Positions 33,833-40,916 of a DNA stretch of 64,000 nucleotides are shown here, in pieces (positions within the stretch are counted from its first letter, which is position 1; each line of letters opens with the position of its first letter). The translations under genes and the position numbers were made by a program. Origin of the DNA: Paraburkholderia sp. (GTDB taxonomy: Bacteria > Pseudomonadota > Gammaproteobacteria > Burkholderiales > Burkholderiaceae); NCBI RefSeq assembly GCF_028283785.1, contig NZ_JAPWKB010000015.1:1-64000 (forward strand). Reading direction: 5' to 3'. The notes below the pieces were generated by a model. That model was not told the origin of the DNA and did no database searches. It saw nothing but the letters and a program-made list of their open reading frames with translations.

Positions 33833-34342
33833 CTAGACCGGCACGTTGGTCGTGGACAGAATCTCCCTGAGCGTCACGAACGTACGGATCTGCCTGACGC
33901 CCGGCAGATACAGCAACTGCTCCGCATGCAGACGGTTGAAGCTGTCGCTGTCTTTCGTGCGCACCAGCATGAAATAGTCGAACTCCCCCGTCACCACGTG
34001 ACACTCCATACAGCCTGACACCTTGCGCGCCGCTTTCTCGAAGTCGGAGAACGACTGCGGCGTCGAACGGTCGAGCACCACGCCGATCATCACCAGCATC
34101 CCTGCATCGAGCGCTTTCGGATCGAGCAGCGCGACGATCCCGCGTATCAGTCCCATTTCCTTCAGACGCTCGACGCGCCGCAGACACGCCGGCGCGCTCA
34201 GATTGACCTTCGCGGCCAGCGCCACGTTCGACACCGATGCATCGCGCTGCAGCTGCCGGAGGATCGCCCGATCCACCCGATCGATCTCCGGGCTTACCGG
34301 GCGTGCATCCGGCGCGGACGTACGAAATTTTCTTGCGGGCAT
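33833..34342 (-). CDS. acdR: Lrp/AsnC-family regulator of ACC deaminase
   Basis: From ATG 34340-34342 (MPARKFRTSA) the product is 169 residues. The AsnC-type HTH lies at about 21-65 (VDRAILRQLQRDASVSNVALAAKVNLSAPACLRRVERL). The RAM effector domain follows (GSCMEC-like HVVTGEFDYFMLVRTKD). It is divergent from acdS with 156 bases between them, exactly as acdR stands to acdS in pseudomonads and burkholderias, where AcdR activates acdS when ACC or leucine-related signals change. The C-terminus ends near the icd2 terminator. The gene symbol rests on this arrangement. Confidence 0.9.
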   Translation of the reverse strand: MPARKFRTSAPDARPVSPEIDRVDRAILRQLQRDASVSNVALAAKVNLSAPACLRRVERLKEMGLIRGIVALLDPKALDAGMLVMIGVVLDRSTPQSFSDFEKAARKVSGCMECHVVTGEFDYFMLVRTKDSDSFNRLHAEQLLYLPGVRQIRTFVTLREILSTTNVPV

Positions 34343-34399
34343 GGCCTTTCTCACGAACTAAAAACAGGTCAAAAAATACGCTGGCCGATTAAATCTCGC

Positions 34400-34436
34400 A
34401 ATTGGCCAATTTCTTCGCAAGCACGTTTCGTCGAAA
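34400..34436. promoter_or_regulatory. Two palindromes in the acdR-acdS gap
   Basis: AATTGGCCAATT (34400-34411) is a perfect 12-bp palindrome. TTTCG-T-CGAAA (34426-34436) is a second perfect inverted repeat. Their centres are about 25 bp apart, between the two divergent starts. They are good candidates for AcdR and a second regulator. Confidence 0.5.
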
Positions 34437-34498
34437 CCTTTCTAAGATTGTCTTCAACCCGCGTCGATGCGCGGCCCTTCTTGCCCACGGAGCCTTGC

Positions 34499-35515
34499 AT
34501 GAACCTGAAGAAATTCCCCCGCCACGCCCTCACCTTCGGCCCGACGCCGATCCAGCCGCTGCGTCGTCTAAGCGAACATCTGGGCGGCAAGGTCGAGTTG
34601 TATGCGAAGCGCGAAGACTGCAACAGCGGTCTCGCGTTCGGCGGCAACAAGACCCGCAAGCTCGAATACCTGATCCCCGAAGCGATCGCGCAAGGCTGCG
34701 ACACGCTGGTGTCGATCGGCGGCATCCAGTCGAACCAGACGCGCCAGGTCGCCGCCGTTGCCGCGCATCTCGGCATGAAGTGCGTGCTGGTGCAGGAGAA
34801 CTGGGTGAACTATTCGGACGCCGTGTACGACCGCGTCGGCAATATCCAGATGTCGCGGATCATGGGCGCGGACGTGCGTCTGGTGGAGGACGGGTTCGAT
34901 ATCGGCTTCCGTAAAAGCTGGGAAGATGCGCTGGACAGCGTGCGTCAGGCCGGCGGCAAGCCGTATGCGATTCCGGCCGGTTGCTCGGATCATCCGCTGG
35001 GCGGCCTGGGCTTCGTCGGCTTTGCCGAAGAAGTGCGTCAGCAGGAAGCGGAACTCGGCTTCAAGTTCGATTACATCGTCGTGTGTTCGGTGACGGGCAG
35101 CACGCAGGCCGGGATGGTGGTCGGTTTCGCCGCCGACGGCCGCGCGGATCGCGTGATCGGCATCGACGCATCGGCGAAACCGGCGCAGACCCGCGACCAG
35201 ATCTTCCGGATTGCGAAGAAAACCGCCGAACAGGTCGAACTGAATCGCGATATCGTTGCCGCGGATATCGTGCTCGACGAACGTTACGGCGGTCCCGAAT
35301 ACGGCTTGCCGAACGACGGCACGCTCGAAGCGATCCGCCTGTGCGCGAGGCTCGAAGGCATGCTGACCGATCCGGTGTACGAAGGAAAATCGATGCACGG
35401 GATGATCGATATGGTTCGACGCGGCGAATTCCCGGAAGGCTCGAAAGTGCTGTACGCACATCTCGGCGGCGTGCCCGCGCTCAACGGCTACAGCTTCCTG
35501 TTCCGCAACGGCTGA
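34499..35515 (+). CDS. acdS: 1-aminocyclopropane-1-carboxylate deaminase
   Basis: From ATG 34499 the product has 338 residues, the standard AcdS length. All five residues used to tell ACC deaminase from D-cysteine desulfhydrase are present at the expected positions: Lys51 (PLP lysine, GGNK), Ser78 (GGIQSN), Tyr294 and Glu295 (DPVYEG), and Leu322 (AHLGG). The enzyme splits the plant ethylene precursor ACC into 2-oxobutanoate and ammonia. It is the hallmark of plant-growth-promoting and endosymbiotic bacteria. The divergent acdR gene and the palindromes between them suggest regulated expression. Confidence is high. Confidence 0.97.
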   Translation: MNLKKFPRHALTFGPTPIQPLRRLSEHLGGKVELYAKREDCNSGLAFGGNKTRKLEYLIPEAIAQGCDTLVSIGGIQSNQTRQVAAVAAHLGMKCVLVQENWVNYSDAVYDRVGNIQMSRIMGADVRLVEDGFDIGFRKSWEDALDSVRQAGGKPYAIPAGCSDHPLGGLGFVGFAEEVRQQEAELGFKFDYIVVCSVTGSTQAGMVVGFAADGRADRVIGIDASAKPAQTRDQIFRIAKKTAEQVELNRDIVAADIVLDERYGGPEYGLPNDGTLEAIRLCARLEGMLTDPVYEGKSMHGMIDMVRRGEFPEGSKVLYAHLGGVPALNGYSFLFRNG

Positions 35516-35531
35516 GCGCGTTACGCGCTCA
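35513..35531. other. Stem-loop at the acdS stop codon
   Basis: TGAGCGCG-TTA-CGCGCTCA forms a perfect 8-bp stem that includes the acdS stop. No T-run follows, so it is not a standard terminator. It may shape the 3' end or couple to the next gene, which starts 29 bases downstream. Confidence 0.4.
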
Positions 35532-35559
35532 GCGTCACCCTCCTGCGAGGACCGGCGTC

Positions 35560-36015
35560 ATGCGAACCACAAGTGAATCACACGGCTGGACATGGCGCCG
35601 CGCCGCATCGGCGCTGACGCAAGTGTGCGTCGTCACCGACGGCACCGTGCCCGATCCGTTCGAGCACGCGTTGAGCGCGCAATTCGCGCAGTCGGCGCAA
35701 GTGTCGTTGCTGCATCTCGACGATCCGCACGCGGCGCATCGCGAATGGATCGCGGCGCACGAACCCCGGCGGGAACGCTGCGCGATCGAGCGCGCGCTTG
35801 CGCCGCTTCCGCCGAGTAGTCGCCTGCTGTTGTGCTCGCAGGATATCGCCGCGCTCGAATGGCTCGGCGGCGTGGTCGGCCAGAAAGTGTGCTTCGTTCA
35901 CTGGCGGCCCGACGCGAATCCAGCCGCTCACGCGACGCAACTCGCGCTCGCTATCGACGCTGTCGAAGATGCATTGCGCGCATCGCTCGCCGAAAAATTC
36001 GGCGACAGTTACTGA
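35560..36015 (+). CDS. Hypothetical protein downstream of acdS (151 aa)
   Basis: From ATG 35560 (MRTTSESHGWTWRRAAS), after GCGAGGACC, the product is 151 residues. It is rich in Ala, Arg, His and Trp, with segments VCVVTDGTVPDPFEHALSA and RLLLCSQDIAALEWLGG. These resemble a small alpha/beta fold, but no family was recognised. It follows acdS by 45 bases on the same strand and could be co-transcribed. If conserved beside acdS in other genomes it may have a role in ACC use. Otherwise it is incidental. Confidence 0.6.
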   Translation: MRTTSESHGWTWRRAASALTQVCVVTDGTVPDPFEHALSAQFAQSAQVSLLHLDDPHAAHREWIAAHEPRRERCAIERALAPLPPSSRLLLCSQDIAALEWLGGVVGQKVCFVHWRPDANPAAHATQLALAIDAVEDALRASLAEKFGDSY

Positions 36016-36369
36016 CGCATTCCGGCCCGGCACGACACGCCACACACCGTGCAAGCCGACGCGCCGCCTCTCCTCCGCACGCGAGCTTCGCTCGCGTCGT
36101 TGCCTGCCGTCAATTTTCCCGTCACGCGATAAAAGCGGTACATGTCCCCGCTAAAAACGTTCGCAACGCGTACAACGGTTCAGTTTCACTGCAAGGAAAT
36201 CTGAAACCGGGTATGTTTCGACGCCACGAATACGACACGGCGTGCCCGTATTTCGCACACGATTCCCCGCATGTTCAGGAACCGTCAGCGTCGTGAAAGT
36301 AGAGTGAAAGAACCCGCGCGGCGATGCGGTTCGACAGCACGCAAACATAGAAAGACAGAAGCAGAGACC
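36016..36369. other. Intergenic region before the AtoE-type transporter gene
   Basis: No gene is seen in these 354 bases. A perfect stem ACGCGAGC-TTC-GCTCGCGT lies at 36079-36097, without a T-run. It may mark the end of the acdS unit. The right part (36150-36360) has lower GC content and should hold the transporter promoter. Confidence 0.5.
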
Positions 36370-37764
36370 ATGAATAAAAGAGACGTCGATAGTTCCCCTG
36401 CCACGCCCCCCGCGCGCCGTCCCGGCGTTGTCGCGGGACTGGTCTACGTGTTCGAGCAGGTGATGCCCGACCCGTTCGTGCTTTCAATCGGCCTGACGCT
36501 GGTGGTCAGTCTGCTTGCCGTCGCTTTCGCACCGCATGCGTCGTTACCGGTGATTCTCACGTCGTGGTACGGCGGCACCTTCGCGATTCTTGGCTTTGCA
36601 TTGCAAATGATCCTGATCCTTGCGACCGGCTATGCGATCGCCGACGCGCCCGTCATCCAGCGCGGTCTGCGCGCACTCGCGTCGCGGGTGCAGACGCCCG
36701 CGCGCGCCGCGTTGCTGGTGTTCCCGATCGTCGCGCTTGCCGCGTGGCTGAACTGGGGACTCGGGCTGATCGTCGGTGCGTTGCTGTCGCGTGAAATCGC
36801 GCGTCGCGTGAAGGTCGATTTTGCGTGGCTGGTGGCCGGCAGCTATTCGGCGTGGTCGGTGTGCAATAGCGGTTTGTCGAGTTCGATCGCACTGTCGCAG
36901 GCATCGCACGGCAATGCACTGAACCTCGTCGAAAAAGCCACCGGTCATGTCGTGCCGTTGAGCACCACCGTGTTCGCGCCGTTCGTCATCGTGCCGACCG
37001 TGCTGGTGGTGGTCGTGATGACGGCGATCTTCATCTGGATGCATCCGAAAGCGGAACACGTGGTGCCCTTCACGGAAACACAAGGCGAAGGCAACGCCTC
37101 CGCCGATGCCGATCCGCATGCGCGTGGCGCAGCGCCGTCGTCGTTCGCGGCGCGTGCCGAACAGTCGATGCTCGGCACGCTGTTTCTGCTGTTGCTCGGC
37201 GTCGGTTATCTGGCGATGACGTGGCATGACAAAGGCTTCGAACTCGATATCAACACGACGATCCTGATCTTCCTGCTGGTCGGTCTCGCGCTGCAACGCA
37301 CGCCGATCGCCTACGCCGACGCCATCCGCCGCGCCGCGCGCCAGACCGGTTCGATGCTGCTTCAGTATCCGGTCTATGGCGGCATCATGGGCATCATGAC
37401 CGGCACCGGCCTCGCATCGACCATCGCGAAAACCTTCGTCGCGATTGCAACGCCCGTCACGCTGCCCGTGTGGAGTTTTCTGAGTTCGCTGATCATCACG
37501 CTGCTGATTCCGAGCGCGGGCGGTCACTGGGCCGTGCAAGGGCCGTTCGTGCTGCCCGCCGCGCTGAGTCTGCACGCGTCGGTGCCGCGCACCGCGATGG
37601 GCGTCGCAATGGCCGAAAACGTGTCGAACATGCTGCAACCGTTCTGGGCCGTGCCGGTCGTCGCGATTGCGGGGATCCGGATCCAGCGCGTGCTCGGCTA
37701 TACGGCCGTGACGTTCGTGGTGTCGCTGGTGATTTACGCGCTGGCGTTGTGGCTGGTGCCGTAA
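36370..37764 (+). CDS. AtoE-type short-chain fatty acid transporter
   Basis: From ATG 36370 (MNKRDVDSSP) the product is 464 residues, with about 11-12 TM segments. Blocks typical of the AtoE/TIGR00366 family are visible: FEQVMPDPFVLSIGLTLVVS near the N-terminus, WLNWGLGLIVGALLSREIARR near 120-145, a SAWSVCNSGLSSSIAL stretch, and IPSAGGHWAVQGPFVLPAA near 380-400. Members take up short-chain fatty acids such as acetoacetate or butyrate. No ato genes lie next to it. An inverted repeat follows its stop. The open frame extends 33 codons upstream, but that part is Arg rich and unlike the family. Confidence 0.88.
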   Translation: MNKRDVDSSPATPPARRPGVVAGLVYVFEQVMPDPFVLSIGLTLVVSLLAVAFAPHASLPVILTSWYGGTFAILGFALQMILILATGYAIADAPVIQRGLRALASRVQTPARAALLVFPIVALAAWLNWGLGLIVGALLSREIARRVKVDFAWLVAGSYSAWSVCNSGLSSSIALSQASHGNALNLVEKATGHVVPLSTTVFAPFVIVPTVLVVVVMTAIFIWMHPKAEHVVPFTETQGEGNASADADPHARGAAPSSFAARAEQSMLGTLFLLLLGVGYLAMTWHDKGFELDINTTILIFLLVGLALQRTPIAYADAIRRAARQTGSMLLQYPVYGGIMGIMTGTGLASTIAKTFVAIATPVTLPVWSFLSSLIITLLIPSAGGHWAVQGPFVLPAALSLHASVPRTAMGVAMAENVSNMLQPFWAVPVVAIAGIRIQRVLGYTAVTFVVSLVIYALALWLVP

Positions 37765-37801
37765 GCATCCGCCGATAAATCCGGCTTCACGGCGCAACCC
37801 G

Positions 37802-37833
37802 ACCGGCGCCCGCGTGTACGCGCGGGCGCCGGT
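37802..37833 (+). terminator. Long GC hairpin after the AtoE-type gene
   Basis: A perfect 13-bp stem (ACCGGCGCCCGCG paired with 37821-37833) with a 6-base loop is followed by TTGTC. The T-run is short, but the stem is very stable and it lies between two rightward genes. It is likely a terminator. Confidence 0.65.
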
Positions 37834-37886
37834 TTGTCATCCGGCAGTGCAAAATCGCCATGTCCCCGTTCACAGGATGACACGCG

Positions 37887-39054
37887 ATGACCACCCGTCC
37901 CTCGCCCGGCACCGCCGACACCTCTTCTTCGACGCCCGGCACGCCGCCGGTTCCCGGCCAGATCGTGCTGGTGCTGCAAGGCGGCGGCGCGCTCGGCGCC
38001 GTATCAGGCCGGCGTCTACCAGGCGCTGCACGACGCGAAGATCGAACCCGACTGGGTGATCGGCACGTCGATCGGCGCGATCAACGGCGCGCTGATCGCG
38101 GGCAATCCGCCCGAACACCGGCTGGCGCGCCTCGAACAGTTCTGGCACGGCGTCGCGCGGCCGGCGTCATCGACGGCCGGATGGCTGGCCGGTTTCGATC
38201 CCGGCTTCGACACGTGGTGCCGCGATCTGTCCATCGTCACACAAGGCGTACCGGGATTTTTCCGGCCACGCGCCGACGCGCTGGCCGGTGTGCGGGCGCA
38301 CGTCGGTGCGCAGCGCGCCGCCTACTACGACACCGCGCCGTTACGCGACACGCTCGCGTCGCTGGTCGATTTCGATTATCTGAACCGGAAAAGCACCCGG
38401 CTGACCGTCGGAACGGTCAACGTGCGCAGCGGCCGGATGCGCTATTTCACCAATCGCGATGCACCGATGAATGTCGATCACGTGATGGCGTCGGCGGCAT
38501 TTCCGCCGGGTTTTCCATCGGTCGAACTCGACGGCGAGCCGCATTGGGACGGCGGCATCTATTCGAACACGCCGCTCGAAGCCGTACTCGACGACCGGCC
38601 GCGTCACAGTTCGGTGATTTTCGCGGTCCAGTTGTGGCCGGCCAGCGGCCCCGAACCGGAATCGATCTGGCAGGTGATGAGCCGGCAACGCGACATCCAG
38701 TATTCGAGCCGCGCGGAAAGTCATCTGGAACGGCAGCGGCAGATTCATCGTCTGCGTCACGTGATTCGCGAACTCGGCGAGCATATTCCCGCCGCGTTGC
38801 GCGAATCGCCCGACATTCAGGCGCTGCTCGGCTGGGGATGCGGGACGACCATGCAGGTGATCGAACTCGACGCGCCCGCATTCAACGACGACGACCTGAA
38901 CCGCGACATCGACTTCTCGACGGCCGGCGTCCAGCGACGCTGGACAGCCGGCTACGACGACACGTCGGCCACGCTGCGCGACGCGCCGTGGCAACAGGCG
39001 CCCGATCCGATGGAAGGCATTTCGATCTACCGGATGAAAGCCGCCACGCAATAA
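37887..39054 (+). pseudogene. Patatin-like phospholipase, frameshifted near codon 38
   Basis: The gene starts at ATG 37887 (MTTRPSPGTA) and reads the patatin oxyanion motif VLVLQGGGALGA at about residues 27-38. The frame is then wrong. In the +1 frame the protein continues as YQAGVYQALHDAKIEPDW, with the nucleophile motif GTSIGA, later DGGIYSN with the catalytic Asp, and ends at 39054. One extra C at 37999/38000 explains the break, because GGCGCGTAT would restore the frame. Everything needed for a 388-residue patatin-like enzyme is otherwise present. It may be a recent mutation or a sequencing error. It is unrelated to the prophage copy at 1296 beyond family membership. Confidence 0.85.
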
Positions 39055-39109
39055 ATCGCCACAATCCGCTTGCGCCACGCACCGCTCAAAAAATCTTTCA
39101 TCTCGCGCG

Positions 39110-39136
39110 ACGGATTTTCGCCGCCGCCGCGTTTAA
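39110..39136 (+). promoter_or_regulatory. Putative ECF-sigma promoter 1 (before the sigma gene)
   Basis: ACGGATTT (39110-39117) and CGTTTAA (39130-39136) are separated by 12 bases, preceded by CATCTCGCG. The same two elements with exactly the same spacing recur at 40861-40887 before the DUF1800 gene. This looks like the autoregulated promoter of the downstream ECF sigma factor. Confidence 0.6.
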
Positions 39137-39198
39137 GCACGGACAGACGCCGGTGCGCGTCTGCGGCACCGTGTAAAACGCACAGGGAGACGGGCAAC

Positions 39199-39288
39199 GT
39201 GAAATCAGCGAGCGCAGCGGCACCGCGTCCCGGCCACGGCATCGGCCAACGCATCGGCCGACGCCCGCCGCGAGGCCGCACGCCTTGA
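39199..39288 (+). CDS. Possible leader peptide overlapping the ECF sigma start (29 aa)
   Basis: A frame from GTG 39199, with AGGGAGACGGG upstream as ribosome binding site, encodes a 29-residue basic peptide ending ...RRPPRGRTP. Its stop TGA overlaps the TTG start of the sigma gene (TTGA). This could be a translated leader that couples ribosomes to the sigma start, which itself is a weak codon. The composition is not protein-like, so it may be regulatory rather than a product with its own role. Confidence 0.3.
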   Translation: MKSASAAAPRPGHGIGQRIGRRPPRGRTP

Positions 39289-39854
39289 GCGAACCCGATC
39301 CGGACGCGGAACTGGTCGCGCGGGTCGGCGTGCGCGATCCGGCCGCCATCCGCACGCTCGTCGCCCGCAAGCTGCCGCGCCTGCTGTCGCTCGCTACCCG
39401 TCTGCTGGGAGATCGCATGGAAGCCGAAGACGTCGCGCAGGAAGCGTTCGTGCGGATCTGGAAACAGGCGCCGTCGTGGCGATCCGACGAAGCGAAATTC
39501 GACACGTGGCTGCATCGCGTGGCGCTGAATCTTTGCTACGACCGTTTGCGCGGACAGCGCGAGCAACCCCTCGCCGAATTGCCCGATCTGCCCGACGAGG
39601 CCGATCCCGCCGCGCCGCCCGACGCCCGGCTCGAAAGCCGTGCGCGCGACGCGTCGGTGCGCGCCGCGCTGGCCGCATTGCCCGCCCGGCAACGCGAAGC
39701 GCTGGTGCTGAATTACTACCAGGAATTGTCGAATATCGAAGCCGCCGCGTTGATGGGCATCAGCGTGGACGCGCTGGAAAGCCTGCTCGCGCGCGCCCGT
39801 CGCAACCTGCGCGCTCAACTGGCCGGGAGCGGCCACCACGAGGACACGCCATGA
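39285..39854 (+). CDS. ECF sigma factor (sigma-70 family)
   Basis: The 189-residue protein starts at TTG 39285, with CGAGG about nine bases upstream. No ATG or GTG in frame is available before it. Region 2 spans about 20-90 (LATRLLGDRMEAEDVAQEAFVRIWKQ and the melting segment FDTWLHRVALNLCYDRLR). Region 4 spans about 125-176 (ALPARQREALVLNYYQELSNIEAAALMGISVDALESLLARAR). It would direct RNA polymerase to promoters like the motif at 39110 and 40861. It overlaps the next gene by ATGA. The order sigma, one-TM protein, periplasmic sensor-like protein recalls CnrH-CnrY-CnrX, but in a different gene order and with different partners downstream. Confidence 0.92.
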   Translation: MSEPDPDAELVARVGVRDPAAIRTLVARKLPRLLSLATRLLGDRMEAEDVAQEAFVRIWKQAPSWRSDEAKFDTWLHRVALNLCYDRLRGQREQPLAELPDLPDEADPAAPPDARLESRARDASVRAALAALPARQREALVLNYYQELSNIEAAALMGISVDALESLLARARRNLRAQLAGSGHHEDTP

Positions 39855-40312
39855 CGCCCGAAAGATTTCAGACCATCGTCGATGCATACGGCGCCAATCC
39901 GCGTCGCTGGCCGGACGCGGAGCGCGGCGCCGCGCAGGCGTGGGCGGACGCGAACCGTCGCGACGCGGACCGCCTGCTGGCCGCGTCGTCGCAACTGGAC
40001 GACTGGCTCGCCAGCGATACGGTCGCGGCACCGGCGCGCGCGCTGGTCCAGCACATCGTCGAATCTGCGCCCGCGCCCGCTGGCGGCGAGCCGCGTGCAA
40101 GCGCGGCACGGCGGCGCTGGTGGTGGTCGGGTGCGGCGCTTGCCGGAGTCGGGCTGACGGGCGGTGTCGCCGGAGCGCTGGCGGTCTCGTTTTTCGTCGC
40201 GGCGGGCGCGGGCGCGATCAATCCGGCGGTCGCGGCATCGTCGTTCGGGCATGACGCGTCGTATCTGACGACCGGTTTCGGCGACGCCAGCGCCGACTGG
40301 AGCGGCGAATGA
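39851..40312 (+). CDS. One-TM anti-sigma-like protein
   Basis: From ATG 39851 the product is 153 residues. The cytoplasmic part (about 1-88) is helical and charged, beginning MTPERFQTIVDAYGANPRRW. One membrane segment lies at about 93-119 (WSGAALAGVGLTGGVAGALAVSFFVAA), and a short Ala/Ser/Asp-rich periplasmic tail follows. It overlaps the sigma gene and the next gene, each by ATGA. Position and topology are those of a membrane anti-sigma factor that releases the sigma factor on an envelope signal. It lacks the zinc HxxxCxxC motif of ZAS-type anti-sigmas. The role is inferred from context. Confidence 0.65.
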   Translation: MTPERFQTIVDAYGANPRRWPDAERGAAQAWADANRRDADRLLAASSQLDDWLASDTVAAPARALVQHIVESAPAPAGGEPRASAARRRWWWSGAALAGVGLTGGVAGALAVSFFVAAGAGAINPAVAASSFGHDASYLTTGFGDASADWSGE

Positions 40313-40830
40313 ACGGCCGCGCATCGAAATTCGTGCTGGTGGGTTCGCTGGTGCTCAATGTGTTTCTGATCGGCGCGATGACCGGCGGCGCGTATCAATG
40401 GTTTGCCGCGCATCGCGCTGCCGTGGCGCCGCTCGCGGCGCAGCAGCGCGCGCTGCGTTTCGCGGCGGCGGATTTATCGCCGGAGCGCCAGCGCGCGTTT
40501 ATAGACGGCCTGAAAGACGCGCGCCGTGAAGGACGACCCTTCGCCCGCGACGCTCGCGAAGGCCGCCGCGACGTGCTGCGTCTGCTGGCCGCGCCGCAAC
40601 TCGACCGCACCGCGCTCGACGCCGCGCTGGCGCGCACCCGCGACGCCGACAGCGCATTGCGCGCGCGGGTCGAAAGCAGCGTCGCGGATTTCGCGGCGAG
40701 CCTGACGCCCGACGAACGGGTCCGTTTCGCGGACAGCCTGAAACAGCGCGGCCAGTGGCGCGAGCCGCAAGCGGCGACCTCCGCGCCACCATCGACATCG
40801 TCGGCACCGACCCGCGCGAACGCCGAATAA
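40309..40830 (+). CDS. Periplasmic sensor-like protein (heavy-metal-resistance/CpxP-like fold)
   Basis: The 173-residue protein has one N-terminal membrane segment (about 8-29) and a helical periplasmic part. Two LTxxQ-like motifs stand at LSPERQ (56-61) and LTPDER (132-137), as in the Metal_resist/CnrX and Spy/CpxP families. A disordered Ser/Pro/Thr tail closes it. Metal ligands typical of CnrX (several His and Met) are missing: the periplasmic part has one His (35), no Cys and no Met. It more likely senses a protein or envelope state than a metal. It overlaps the anti-sigma-like gene by ATGA, forming a three-gene unit with the sigma factor. Confidence 0.75.
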   Translation: MNGRASKFVLVGSLVLNVFLIGAMTGGAYQWFAAHRAAVAPLAAQQRALRFAAADLSPERQRAFIDGLKDARREGRPFARDAREGRRDVLRLLAAPQLDRTALDAALARTRDADSALRARVESSVADFAASLTPDERVRFADSLKQRGQWREPQAATSAPPSTSSAPTRANAE

Positions 40831-40860
40831 TTTTTTTGCGCGAATCGTGCGCATCTCGCG

Positions 40861-40887
40861 ACGGATTTGCCGGCGAGCGTCGTTTAA
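40861..40887 (+). promoter_or_regulatory. Putative ECF-sigma promoter 2 (before the DUF1800 gene)
   Basis: ACGGATTT (40861-40868) and CGTTTAA (40881-40887) with a 12-base spacer match promoter 1 at 39110 in both elements and spacing. The upstream block CATCTCGCG is also shared. Transcription from here would begin near 40894, after the ATG at 40890. Confidence 0.6.
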
Positions 40888-40916
40888 CGATGTATCGAAC
40901 CACCGGCAAAACCGTC

